A stretch of DNA of 64,000 nt. It comes from Burkholderia sp. HI2500. GTDB taxonomy: Bacteria > Pseudomonadota > Gammaproteobacteria > Burkholderiales > Burkholderiaceae. A model generated the notes under the pieces. The model searched no databases. It had not been told where the DNA came from and worked only from the letters and a program-made list of their open reading frames with translations. Of this stretch, positions 25,909 to 53,791 are shown piece by piece (the stretch's first letter is position 1; every line of letters starts with the position of its first letter). Made by a program: the position numbers and the translations under genes. Location of the stretch: NCBI RefSeq assembly GCF_002223055.1, contig NZ_NKFL01000007.1:868001-932000 (forward strand), given 5' to 3'.

Positions 25909-26895
25909 ATGCTGGGCATGACGGAACGCAAGCTGCTTGCCGAGGGTAGCTCGCCGTGGCTGCTGGAACCCGTGTCGAACGGGCGTGATCTCGCGCGGGC
26001 GGTGAACGACAACCGGGTGGCACTGGAATCCCGGCTGCTGGAACATGGCGCACTGCTGTTTCGCGGCTTCGACGTTTCATCCGTGGGCGGCTTCGAAGCG
26101 TTTGCTCACGCGATTTCGGCCCATCAGTCCGACTACGTCTATCGTTCCACGCCGCGCACCTCGATCGGCAACGGCATCTTCACCGCGACCGAGTATCCGC
26201 CGAGCGAGACGATCGCCCTTCATTGCGAAAACGCATATCAACGAAGCTGGCCGCTGAGAGTCGCATTCTGTTGCCTGACGCCGGCCGCGACCGGCGGCGA
26301 AACGCCGATTGCCGACATGCGGGAGGTGAGCCGCCGGATCGGACCGCGCCTCCTGGATCACTTCGAAGCGAAGCAGGTCCGCTATGTCAGGCACTACCGG
26401 CGGCACGTCGACATTCCGTGGGAAACCGTGTTCCAGACCCGCGACCGCAGCCAGGTTGCCGCCTTCTGCGCGGACAACGGCATCGAGCATGAATGGCTCG
26501 ACGACGACACGTTGCGCACCGCCCAGGTCAACCAGGGCGTGGCCTACCATCCGGTCACCGGCGACCGGGTGTTCTTCAATCAGGCCCATCTGTTCCATCT
26601 GTCGAACCTGGAAGCCTCGCTCGCCCGTTCGATCGTCAGCCTGTTCGGCGAGGATCGCATTCCGCGCAATGCCAGCCACGGCGACGGGAGTCCATTCGAT
26701 CTCGCCGACCTCGAGCAGATCCGCACCGCGTTCCGCGCATGCGCGATCACGTTTCCATGGCAGCGAGGCGACGTCCTGCTGGTCGACAACATGCGCTTCG
26801 CGCATGGCCGCAACCCGTTCGAAGGCGAGCGCAAGGTCGTCGTGTCACTGCTGGACCCGTACGCGCCCGACCTCGCAGGAAGCGCCGATCGTTAG
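25909..26895 (+). CDS. SyrP-like Fe(II)/2-oxoglutarate-dependent amino acid beta-hydroxylase (TauD fold)
   Basis: 328 aa, TauD/TfdA fold. Iron ligands are visible as LH-C-E (His105, Glu107) and His299 in MRFAHGRNPF; the 2-oxoglutarate-binding Arg is expected shortly after, in PFEGERKVVVS. HxE in place of HxD is typical of the AsnO/SyrP group, which hydroxylate Asn or Asp at the beta carbon, free or on a carrier protein. The ATG at 25909 is best placed relative to AGGAAAGGA; an in-frame TTG at 25903 is too close. In occidiofungin-type peptides a beta-hydroxyasparagine occurs, and this enzyme is the likely source; the Asn modules would be beyond the right edge. Confidence 0.85.
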   Translation: MLGMTERKLLAEGSSPWLLEPVSNGRDLARAVNDNRVALESRLLEHGALLFRGFDVSSVGGFEAFAHAISAHQSDYVYRSTPRTSIGNGIFTATEYPPSETIALHCENAYQRSWPLRVAFCCLTPAATGGETPIADMREVSRRIGPRLLDHFEAKQVRYVRHYRRHVDIPWETVFQTRDRSQVAAFCADNGIEHEWLDDDTLRTAQVNQGVAYHPVTGDRVFFNQAHLFHLSNLEASLARSIVSLFGEDRIPRNASHGDGSPFDLADLEQIRTAFRACAITFPWQRGDVLLVDNMRFAHGRNPFEGERKVVVSLLDPYAPDLAGSADR

Positions 26896-26980
26896 CAAGC
26901 GCGAACGTGCACCTCAATAACAAGCCGTATTGATCCGGTGCGCGAAACGCCGTGTCCTTGGATTACGGGGCAGACGTCGG

Positions 26981-26999
26981 ATTAGAGCGATGCTCTAAT
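26981..26999. promoter_or_regulatory. Perfect 19-bp palindrome upstream of the PKS operon
   Basis: ATTAGAGC-GAT-GCTCTAAT, a perfect inverted repeat of 8-bp arms with a 3-bp centre, 89 bp before the PKS start at 27088. No T-tract follows and the arms are only moderately GC, so an operator is more likely than a terminator. A looser pair, TCAATA (26914-26919) and TATTGA (26928-26933), lies upstream. The known regulators of occidiofungin clusters are LuxR-type proteins encoded outside this window. Confidence 0.5.
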
Positions 27000-27087
27000 T
27001 TCAATACCGTCCAACGAAGCACGCTTGGCGGGATCGCCACGACCGGTCCTGAGATATTCAACGTTTAGAAGACAACGAAGGTTGAGC

Positions 27088-31499
<4,412 letters not shown>

Positions 31500-31503
<4 letters not shown>

Positions 31504-34500
31504 AATTCGGCCTGATGTTCTTCGCCAGCAGTGAAGAGGCGCTGTCCGGCAACAAGTACCAGCTCGTGATGGAAAGCGCGCGTTTCGCCGATGCGAACGG
31601 GTTTTCCAGCGTCTGGGTGCCGGAGCGCCATTTCACCGAATTCGGCTCGCTGTACCCGAATCCCGCCGTCCTGCACGCCGCGCTCGCCGCTGCCACCCAG
31701 CGCGTGAAGCTGGTCGCGGGCAGCGTGGTCGCGGCGCTGCACAACCCGATCCGGATCGCGGAAGAATGGTCGATGGTGGACAACCTGTCGAACGGCCGCG
31801 TGGGCGTGTCGTTCGCGTCCGGATGGAATCCGGACGACTTCGTGTTCGCCCCGGACAAATATGCGAGCCGGCAGGACGACATGCTGGCGACGATGCGCAC
31901 GGTCCAGCATCTGTGGCGCGGCGGCATGCTGGACGCGACGAACGGCGTCGGCAAGCCGGTGCAGTTGCGCATCTATCCGACGCCGGTGCAGCCGGAGCTG
32001 CCCGTGTGGGTGACCGCCGCGAGCAATCCGCAGACGTTCGTGCGCGCCGGCGAAACCGGCGCCAACCTGCTGACCCACGTGCTCGACCAGGATCGCGACC
32101 AGCTCGCGCACAAGATCGCCCTCTACCGCGACGCGCGCGCGAAGCACGGCTTCGATCCGGCGGCCGGCACCGTGTCCGTGATGCTGCACACGTTCGTCGG
32201 CGACGATGCGGCGCAGGCGCGCGAACAGGCGCGTGTGCCGTTCTGCAACTACATCCGCGGCAATATCGGGCTGTTGAACGGGCTGGCGCAGAGCCGCGGC
32301 CAGTCGGTCGACGTGCGCGCGATGGGCGCACGCGAACTGGACGAGTTCGTCGAGTTTCTCTATGAACGCTTCGCGCAATCGCGCGGGCTCATCGGCACGC
32401 CGGAAACCTGCGTCGACCTGGTGCGGGATCTCGCGTCGATCGGCGTGGATGAAGTGGCCTGCCTGCTGGATTTCGGTCCGCCGGTCGAGCGGATCCTCGG
32501 CAATCTTCCGCAGTTGCGTCGACTACGGGAGATGTGCGCGCCCAGGCAAGCCGCCGCGCAGACGCGATTCGATGCCGCCGAGGTGCAGGCCCGCTGCCCG
32601 GAAACGACGTCGGGCGCGGACTTCAATGGCGAAATCCGGCAGCACGGCGTGCAGATCGACGGCGTGTTCGACGCGATCCGGCAGATCTGGCGTACGACCG
32701 GCGAGGCGCTGGGGAAAATCAGCCTGCCGGCCGACGCGCTGGCATCGTCGCCGTACCAGGTCCACCCCGCCTTTCTCGACGCGTGCAGCCGCGTGCTCGC
32801 CGCCGCCATCGATCCGGAAGCGCTGGCGTCGGGCGACCTGTACCTGCCCAGCTCGATCGGTGCGGTACGAGTGCATCAGCCGCCGTCGTCGACCGACGCA
32901 TGGAGTCACGCCACGCTGCGCAAGCCGGTCGGGCACGGTGCGCTGGAGGGTGACATCCGCGTCCATGACCTCGCCGGGCGACTGCTGATCGAGATCGATG
33001 CGCTGCGGTTGCAGCAGGTGCGCGCGGGGCGCGCCGCCGAGCGGCACGACTTCGCCGCGCTGCTTTATCAACGCGTCTGGAGACCGTCGAACGTCGACGC
33101 GGCAACCGGCGGTTCCGCGCAGGGCGAGTGGCTGATTCTCGCGGACCGCGGCGGCGTGGGCGCACAGCTGTCGGCGCTGCTGGAAGCCAACGGCGATACG
33201 TGCACGCTGCGCTTCGCCGACGCGACGCCGGACCTGCCCGCGCCCGACCGCCCGCTGAAGGGCGTCATCCACCTGTGGAGTCTCGATCTCGCGCCCGCCG
33301 ACATCGCGGCGAGACGGCGTGCCAGCGCGAGCGTGCTGCACCTGGTCAGGGCGCTTGCGTCACGCGCGCCGTCGGCCCGGCAGGCGCGTCTATGGCTGGT
33401 GACGTCGGGCGCGATGAATGTTCTGGAGGGCGAATCGATCGCGGTGGCGCAGGCCCCGCTGTGGGGATTGGGCCGCGCGATCGCGGTCGAGCATGCGGCG
33501 CTGTGGGGCGGGCTCGTCGACCTCGATCCCGCGCAGCCGTCAGCGGCGCACATCGTGCAAGCGGTACAGGCGGGCGGCCGGGAAGACATGGTCGCGTTTC
33601 GCCGCGACCAGCGCTACGTCGCGCGCATCGCCCGCGACAATCGCGAATTCGTCAGCCACCGGCCGATCCGGTTCCACGATGACGCAACGTATCTCGTGAC
33701 CGGCGGGCTCGGCGGGCTCGGCCTGCGGCTCGCGTCCTGGCTCGCCGACCACGGCGCCGGGAAAATCGTCCTGCTGGGGCGCGGCGAACCTTCCGCCGCG
33801 CACGAGAAAATCCTGCGCACGCTCGACGCGCGGTTCATTCGCGCCGACCTGTCGCGTCGCGAGGACGTCGAGCAGGCGCTCGGTGAAATCGCGCAATCGA
33901 TGCCGCCGCTCAAAGGGGTCTTTCATCTCGCCGGCGCGCTCGACGATGCGCTGCTGACGCGCCAGGACGACGACGCCTTCCATCGCGCCGGCAGCGGCAA
34001 GGCCGACGGCGCCTGGTATCTGCACGAGCTGACGGCCGGCTTGCCGCTCGACCATTTCGTGCTGTTCTCGTCGATGGCCGCGCTGATCACCATGCCGGGC
34101 CAGGGCAACTACGCGGCGGCGAACAGCTTCCTCGACGCGCTCGCCCAGCATCGGCGCGCGCAGGGGCAACCGGGGCTCAGCGTCAATTGGGGGCCGTGGG
34201 CGGAGATCGGCCACGCCGCCACCGACTACGGACGGCGCGCGCACGAACAGCTGGGCGCGCTCGGCGTCGGCACGCTGCCGCCCGAACTGGCCATCGCGAC
34301 GCTGGAACGGCTGATGGCGTCCGGCGTCGCCCAGTCCGGGGTCGCGCAAATCGACTGGCCGACCCTGTTCCGGGTCGATGCGCCGGCCGCCGGTTCCGCG
34401 CTGTTTTCCGAGCTGGCGCAACCGGCCGCGCAGCCCGTGCAGCAGGACACGGCGTTGCTGCGCCAGCTGCATGCATGCGCGCCGCGCGAGCGGGTCGAGC

Positions 34501-34819
34501 TCGTCACCGACACGCTCGCGGCGATGCTCGCCGAGACCTTGCGTCTTTCCGGCCCCGACGCGATCGCGCCCGAGCAATCGCTGCTCGATCTCGGCCTGGA
34601 TTCGCTGGTCGCGCTCGAACTGACGGACCGCCTCACCAAGGTGTTCGGCAGGCCGTTTCGCGCGACGCTGTTCTTTTCCTATCCGAACCTGCGGGCGCTC
34701 GCCCAGTACGTGCTCAACGAGCTGTCGCCGTCGCTCCCCGCGCCGGTCGTCGACGAAGCATCCGACGACCTCGACGAGGACGACCTTTCCGAACTGATCG
34801 CCCAGGAGATCGGCGCCCA

Positions 34820-34823
<4 letters not shown>
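31500..34823 (+). CDS. PKS protein: MupA/Atu3671-type FMN monooxygenase-DH C-half-KR-ACP
   Basis: 1107 aa. The first 340 residues are a luciferase-like FMN monooxygenase of the MupA/Atu3671 type (KFGLMFFASSEEALSGNKYQLVMESARFAD, VWVPERHF, GSVVAALHNPIRIAEEWSMVDNLSNGRVGVSFASGW). There follows the second hot-dog of a DH (about 350-500) with Asp427 in HPAFLDACSR; the usual D-x-x-x-Q/H is D-x-x-x-R. The KR has its NADP loop at about 734, Ser857/Ser858 and Tyr871, plus an LDD motif (GALDDALL) typical of B-type stereochemistry. ACP Ser1035. An acidic C-terminal tail (DDLDEDDLSELIAQEI) should dock to the next protein. It likely hydroxylates the alpha carbon (C6 of the final acid) and reduces C7. Confidence 0.9.
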
Positions 34824-48256
<13,433 letters not shown>

Positions 48257-48266
48257 GGAGCCTTCG

Positions 48267-49883
48267 TTGACCATTTCGTCCAGCACGCAGGTCTACCTGC
48301 GACACAACATCCAGTTCGAACCGCTGATCAACAGCTGGTACGCGTGGTATCACACGCTGCCGCCGTTGACCGCCGCCCTCAACGTGGCGGAGCGGTTCCT
48401 GCCGCTGCTGAAGTCCTATGCGGCATCGCCGATGATGCATGCGGCGGCCTGCAAGGATCCCGCGATGCGCGGCGGGCCGTTCCTCGACCTGGGCGGCCAG
48501 CGCGTCGACGAAATCCGCGCGCTGATCGAGCAGACCACCCAGCGCGCGACCCGGCAACTGGAACTGGCGAAGGCCTACAAGGCGTTCTCCACGCTGCTGC
48601 TGGAACAGGCCACGGGGATGGCGTCGGACCCGCTCTACCCCGCGATTCCGGAGGTGTTGAAAGGCTATGTCGAGATCTACTACGACCTGAACCACAACCC
48701 GTCCTTCCGGGTGTTCGAAAGCCTGCTGTACGCGAGCCCGTTCTATGCGCGCGATGCGCAGAGCATCGCGCTGTCGGCGATCGAGGAGCACACGCCGCGG
48801 CCGTTCATCCTCAGCACGCCCCGGCTCCGCGACGATCGCACGGTGTTCTGCGACATGGCGTTCGACGACCGCGCGCTCGACGCGCTGTTCCGCATGCGCG
48901 ACACGCCCGGCAGCTACGCGAAGATCGTCGACCTGATGCGCGTGGCGGAGCAGGACGAGCCGCTGTTCCGCTCGTTCTTCACCGAGGAGGCGCCGGCGCC
49001 GAAACCGGATCGTTCGTTCGACGGCGACGACATCCGCATCCGCTACTACGGCCACGCGTGCGTGCTGATCCAGAGCCGCGGCGTGAGCATCCTGATCGAT
49101 CCGGTGATCAGCTACGGCTACGACACCGCGCTGCCGCGCTACACGTTCGCCGACCTGCCGGACCAGATCGACTACGTGCTGATCACGCACAGCCATCACG
49201 ATCACATCGTCCTCGAAACGCTGCTGCAGCTTCGCCACAAGGTCAAGACCGTGGTGGTCGGCCGCAATCTCGACGGCTTTCCGCAAGATCCGTCGATGGA
49301 ACTGGCGTTGCGCAAGCTCGGCTTCGACGACGTGCTGGAAGTTCGGGATGCCCAGGAAATCAAGCTGCCCGGCGGCACCATCACCGCCATTCCGTTCATG
49401 GGCGAACACAACGACCTGGCGATCCACAGCAAGCAGAGCTTCATGATCCGCTTCGGCTCGCGCTCGGTGCTGTGCATCGCCGATTCGTGCAACCTGGACC
49501 CGCGCCTCTACGAGCATGTGTTCCGCCTCGCCGGCAAGCCGGACACGCTGTTCGTCGGGATGGAAACCGAGGGCGCGCCGCCGTCGTGGGTCTACGGCCC
49601 GCTGTTTCCGAAGGCGCTGCCGCGCGACATCGACCAGTCGCGCCGGGCGCGGGGCTGCCAGTTCGGCGAGGCCGCCGCGCTGGTGGACGATTTCGCGTTC
49701 AACGCAGCGTATGTCTATGCGATGGGCCAGGAGCCGTGGCTGAACCACCTGCTCGACAACACCTTCGACGAAAACTCGCCCAGCCACATCCAGTCCACCC
49801 AGTTCGTCGCGCACTGCCGGGCCAAGGGCATCGCGTCCGAAATCCTGTACGCGACGAGGGAGATCGTGCTTTGTCAGAACTGA
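48267..49883 (+). CDS. CmlA-like diiron beta-hydroxylase (metallo-beta-lactamase fold)
   Basis: 538 aa: an N-terminal domain (about 1-245) unlike any hydrolase, then a metallo-beta-lactamase fold (DDIRIRYYGHACVLI onward). Metal ligands read His308-x-His310-x-Asp312-His313, then Glu380 in FMGEHNDL where lactamases have His, then Asp406 in IADSCN. Glu in place of the third His, total length and domain order match CmlA, the diiron oxygenase that beta-hydroxylates a carrier-bound p-aminophenylalanine in chloramphenicol synthesis. It is not a beta-lactamase. The TTG start at 48267 has AAGGAG 6 nt upstream. It overlaps the next NRPS by 13 nt and probably hydroxylates the aromatic residue loaded there, giving beta-hydroxytyrosine. 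Confidence 0.88.
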   Translation: MTISSSTQVYLRHNIQFEPLINSWYAWYHTLPPLTAALNVAERFLPLLKSYAASPMMHAAACKDPAMRGGPFLDLGGQRVDEIRALIEQTTQRATRQLELAKAYKAFSTLLLEQATGMASDPLYPAIPEVLKGYVEIYYDLNHNPSFRVFESLLYASPFYARDAQSIALSAIEEHTPRPFILSTPRLRDDRTVFCDMAFDDRALDALFRMRDTPGSYAKIVDLMRVAEQDEPLFRSFFTEEAPAPKPDRSFDGDDIRIRYYGHACVLIQSRGVSILIDPVISYGYDTALPRYTFADLPDQIDYVLITHSHHDHIVLETLLQLRHKVKTVVVGRNLDGFPQDPSMELALRKLGFDDVLEVRDAQEIKLPGGTITAIPFMGEHNDLAIHSKQSFMIRFGSRSVLCIADSCNLDPRLYEHVFRLAGKPDTLFVGMETEGAPPSWVYGPLFPKALPRDIDQSRRARGCQFGEAAALVDDFAFNAAYVYAMGQEPWLNHLLDNTFDENSPSHIQSTQFVAHCRAKGIASEILYATREIVLCQN

Positions 49884-52800
49884 ATCTCAACGCGCTCTCG
49901 ACGAGCGGGCAATACCAGGAACACGTGGCGTTCTGGAACGACGCGCTCGGTCGCCTCGACGAAGACTTCCGCCTTCAGCAGGCGTGGCAGGCGTACGCGC
50001 TGCCGCTCGGCCCCGAGCCGACCCTGACGTTCGCGCTCGACGGCGACGCGGCGCCGGTGCTGGAGAAGCTCGCCGCCGGCAACGCGCTGGGCGCGTTCGT
50101 CGTGCTGCTGGCCGCGCTGTTCCGCGTGCTGGGGCGCTACGACGGTGCGGCCGGCCTGTTCGTGGCGTCGCCGCCCCTGATCGCCGGACCCGCGAGCGGC
50201 GCCGCCGAGCCCGTCCCGTTGCTCGACGCCGGCGCGCCCGGCCCCTCGGTTCGCGCGTACCTGAACCAGTTGCGCGACGCGGTGCAGCGCAGCTATTCGT
50301 ACCAGGATTTCCCGATCGCCGCGCTCGTGCACAAGCTGCATGGCGAACGGCGCGCGACCAACGTCGGCGTGCGCTTCGACGGCCTTCACGAAGCCTGGGC
50401 AGCGGCCGACTACGACCTGTCGATCGAGATCCGCCATCGCGAGCGCTACGAGATCGTGCTGACGGGCCGGCCGACGGTGTTCACGCTGCATTATCTGCAG
50501 CATCTCGCGCGGCACCTGCGCAACGTCGTGGCCGGCTTCGGCGCACTGGATGCGCCGCTCGACACCGTCTCGCTGCTCGACGACGACGAGCGCGCGCGCC
50601 TGCGTTCGCAGGCGGCACCCGTCGCGGTCGACGGCACCTTCCTGGAACAGTTCGCGCAACGGGTCGCGGCCGCGCCGGACAGCGTCGCGGTGGTGACCGC
50701 CGACGCGTCGCTGACCTATGCCGAACTCGACGACCAGGCGTCCCGGCTGGCGAGCTTCCTGCTCGCGGAATACGCGATCGAACGCGGCGACGTGGTGGGC
50801 GTGGTGGCCGACCGTTCCGAGCGCTGGATCGTCGGCCTGCTCGGCGCGCTCAAGGCGGGCGCGGTGTATCTGCCGCTCGACCCGGAGTTTCCGCGGGAGC
50901 GGCTGCGCTTCATGATCGAGGATGCGAAGGTCAAGGCGCTGCTGACGCACTCGGAACACCTGCCGTTGCTCGCCGACTTCTGGGCGATCCCGATGTTCGC
51001 GCTCGACTTCCAGCTCGACACGCTGGCACCCGCGTCGGCATCGGCGCAGGTCGAGGTCCGGCCGGGCGATGCGGCGTACATCATCTACACGTCCGGCTCC
51101 ACGGGCGTGCCCAAGGGCGTCGTGCTCGAACACGCAGGGCTCCTGAACATGGCGCAGCACCATGTGGACGCATTCGGTTTCGATGCGGCCGACCGCTTCG
51201 TGCAGTTCTACTCCCCGGGCTTCGACGGCTCGATCATGGAGATCTTCGTCACGCTGCTCGCGGGCGCGCGCCTGGTGCTGGCAAAGCCCACCGTGATCCG
51301 GGACGTGCCGCGTTTCGTCGACTACATCGCGCAGCAGGGCGTCACCACCGTGAACGCGACGCCGGCCTATCTCGCCGCGCTCGACTGGCCCGCGCTCGGC
51401 GCCGTGACCCGGGTCATCAGCGCCGGCGACAACGCCCGCGTGGCGGATCTGCGCGAGCTGGCCCGGACCCGCACGTGCCACAACTCGTACGGCCCGACCG
51501 AGGCAACCGTGTGCATCACGGACTACGTGGTCGACCCGGCCGTCACCTACGGGGCCCGCCTGCCGGTGGGCCGCCCGATCCGCAACACGCACCTGTACCT
51601 GCTCGACGAGCACGGCGGCCTGGCCCCCGAGGGCTGCACGGGCGAGATCTGCGTGTCCGGCATCGCACTGGCGCGCGGCTATGTCGGCCGGGACGACCTG
51701 ACGGCCGCCGCGTTCGTCGACCACCCGTTCGACGCGGGCGCGCGCCTCTATCGCACCGGCGACCTCGGCGTCTGGCTGCCGGACGGCAACCTGGAAGTCA
51801 CCGGCCGGCGCGACACGCAGGTGAAGATTCGCGGCTACCGGATCGAAACGGGCGAGATCGAGGCGGCGCTGAGGCAGCACGCCGGCGTCGCCGACGCAAT
51901 CGTGTTCGTGCGCGAAGACACGCCGCAGCACAGGCAGCTGGTGGCCTGCGTCGCGACGGCGACGGCCAGCGTCGCCAGCCTGCGGGAACACCTGAAGGAA
52001 CGTCTGCCCGAGTTCATGGTGCCGGCGTCGATCGTGACGCTCGAACGCCTGCCGCTGACGCCGAACGGCAAGCCCGACCGCAAGGCGCTCGCCGCGCTGG
52101 AACTGGCGCCCGTGCCGAGCGAAACCGCGTACGTCGCACCGGCCAATGACGTCGAGGCGCGCCTGGGCAGGATCTGGGCCGACGTGCTGGGCCGCGGGCC
52201 GATCGGCGTGCACGACAACTTCTTCGAACTGGGCGGCGACTCGATCCTGATCATCCAGGTGATGTCGCTGGCCCAGCAGGTCGGGCTCAAGTTCACCGCC
52301 GACCAGTTCTTCGCCCACCCGACCATCGCCGAGCTTGCCCGGGTCGCGACGGAGGCGCCGTCGCTGCGGATCGCGCAGGAGCCGGTGGTCGGCCCCGCCC
52401 CGCTGACGCCGATCCAGCACTGGTTCTTCGCGCAGGACGTCGCCGATCCGCATCACTACAACCAGTCGACGATGATCGAGGTGCCCGCGTCGCTGCGGCC
52501 GGACACGATCGAGCGCGCGCTCGCGGCCGTCACGACGCATCACGACGCGCTGCGGCTGAGTTTCGAGCGCGTCGCCGGTGCATGGCAGCAAGCGCATGCG
52601 GCGCCGCCGCTGGCCATTGCGCTCGGCGTCACGTCGCTGGCGGACGCGGCACCCGCCGCGCGTGAGGCCGCGATGCTCGCGACCGCCACCGCCATGCAGG
52701 CGAGCTTCACGCTGTCGGCGGCGCCGCTGCTGCGCGCGCACCTGTTCCAGTTCGGCCCCGACGCGCCGCAGCGCCTGCTCGTGGTCGCGCATCACCTGGT

Positions 52801-53791
52801 GATCGACGGCGTCTCGTGGCGCATCCTGTTCGAAGACCTGTACACCGCGTGCCGCCAGCTCGAAGCGGGCCACGTGGTGCAGCTCCCGGCCAGGACGACG
52901 GCGTGGCGCGACTGGTCGACGCATCTGTCCGAACTCGGCGCGACCGCGCTCGACGGTCTGGGGCTCGACTACTGGATCGACGGGAACGCCGGCGAGCCGG
53001 CGTGCTTCGACGACATGCCGGTCGGCACCCGCGCCGAAGCCGGCTCGACGGTCGTCGAGTTCGACGCCCAGCAGACGCTCGCGCTGTTGCAGGACGTGCC
53101 GCGTGCGTTCAACACGCAGATCAATGAAGTCCTGCTGACGGCCCTGCTGCTCGCGTTCGGCGACTGGACCGGCAACGCGTCGCTGGTCGTCGATCTCGAA
53201 GGCCACGGCCGCGAGGCCCTCTTCGACGGCGTCGATACGTCGCGCACGATCGGCTGGTTCACCACCCACTATCCGGTGTTCCTGAACGCCGGCGACGCCA
53301 CGGTGGCGGTCGACGCGCTGCGCCACGTCAAGGAGCAACTGCGCGCGGTCCCGATGCGCGGGCTCGGCTACGGCATCGCCCGCTACCTCGGCCGCGACGC
53401 CGGCATCACGGCCGCGCTGGAACGGCAGCCGCCGGCGCCGGTGCGCTTCAACTATCTCGGCCAGGTCGATCGCGTGCTGGCCGACGACACGGGCTGGAAG
53501 CCGGTGCTCGACTTCCAGAGCCCCGAGCACAGCCCGCGCGCGCGTCGCGGCCATCTGTTCGAGATCGACGGGATGGTGTTCGACGGCCGCCTGCGCCTGA
53601 CGTGGCACTACAACCGCGAGGCCTGCGCACCCGGCGTCATCGAGCAGCTGACGCAGTGCTACCGCAGCCGTCTGCTGTCGATCGTCGCGGCCAGCGGCGA
53701 CGGCCCGCGCGCGCTGAGCCCGTCGGATTTTCCGGCCGCGCGCATCAGCCAGGCAGCGCTGGACGCCCTCGTCTCAAGGATCAAATCGTGA
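49871..53791 (+). CDS. NRPS module: half-C-A-PCP-E (probable D-beta-hydroxytyrosine module)
   Basis: 1306 aa. Residues 1-235 look like the C-terminal lobe of a condensation domain; there is no N-lobe and no HHxxxDG. A domain about 260-745 (TSGSTG at 407); specificity residues read by eye are DGMNIASVC, which match no code I know well. PCP Ser791 (GGDSIL). Epimerisation domain about 835-1290 with HHLVIDGVSW at 974, the EGHGRE motif and VRFNYLGQVD. The condensing domain for this module is the full C at the end of the upstream hybrid. A CmlA-type hydroxylase encoded immediately upstream fits an aromatic substrate hydroxylated on this PCP. TTG start at 49871 follows AGGGAG and overlaps the previous gene; stop overlaps the next (GTGA). 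Confidence 0.9.
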   Translation: MSELNLNALSTSGQYQEHVAFWNDALGRLDEDFRLQQAWQAYALPLGPEPTLTFALDGDAAPVLEKLAAGNALGAFVVLLAALFRVLGRYDGAAGLFVASPPLIAGPASGAAEPVPLLDAGAPGPSVRAYLNQLRDAVQRSYSYQDFPIAALVHKLHGERRATNVGVRFDGLHEAWAAADYDLSIEIRHRERYEIVLTGRPTVFTLHYLQHLARHLRNVVAGFGALDAPLDTVSLLDDDERARLRSQAAPVAVDGTFLEQFAQRVAAAPDSVAVVTADASLTYAELDDQASRLASFLLAEYAIERGDVVGVVADRSERWIVGLLGALKAGAVYLPLDPEFPRERLRFMIEDAKVKALLTHSEHLPLLADFWAIPMFALDFQLDTLAPASASAQVEVRPGDAAYIIYTSGSTGVPKGVVLEHAGLLNMAQHHVDAFGFDAADRFVQFYSPGFDGSIMEIFVTLLAGARLVLAKPTVIRDVPRFVDYIAQQGVTTVNATPAYLAALDWPALGAVTRVISAGDNARVADLRELARTRTCHNSYGPTEATVCITDYVVDPAVTYGARLPVGRPIRNTHLYLLDEHGGLAPEGCTGEICVSGIALARGYVGRDDLTAAAFVDHPFDAGARLYRTGDLGVWLPDGNLEVTGRRDTQVKIRGYRIETGEIEAALRQHAGVADAIVFVREDTPQHRQLVACVATATASVASLREHLKERLPEFMVPASIVTLERLPLTPNGKPDRKALAALELAPVPSETAYVAPANDVEARLGRIWADVLGRGPIGVHDNFFELGGDSILIIQVMSLAQQVGLKFTADQFFAHPTIAELARVATEAPSLRIAQEPVVGPAPLTPIQHWFFAQDVADPHHYNQSTMIEVPASLRPDTIERALAAVTTHHDALRLSFERVAGAWQQAHAAPPLAIALGVTSLADAAPAAREAAMLATATAMQASFTLSAAPLLRAHLFQFGPDAPQRLLVVAHHLVIDGVSWRILFEDLYTACRQLEAGHVVQLPARTTAWRDWSTHLSELGATALDGLGLDYWIDGNAGEPACFDDMPVGTRAEAGSTVVEFDAQQTLALLQDVPRAFNTQINEVLLTALLLAFGDWTGNASLVVDLEGHGREALFDGVDTSRTIGWFTTHYPVFLNAGDATVAVDALRHVKEQLRAVPMRGLGYGIARYLGRDAGITAALERQPPAPVRFNYLGQVDRVLADDTGWKPVLDFQSPEHSPRARRGHLFEIDGMVFDGRLRLTWHYNREACAPGVIEQLTQCYRSRLLSIVAASGDGPRALSPSDFPAARISQAALDALVSRIKS

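Noticed and set aside
26981..26999. Palindrome as transcription terminator of the hydroxylase gene
   Set aside because: No T-tract and only moderate stem GC; position before the PKS start fits an operator better.
48267..49883. Beta-lactamase or self-resistance hydrolase
   Set aside because: Glu replaces a zinc-binding His, the length and N-terminal domain match CmlA, and the gene overlaps an NRPS module.
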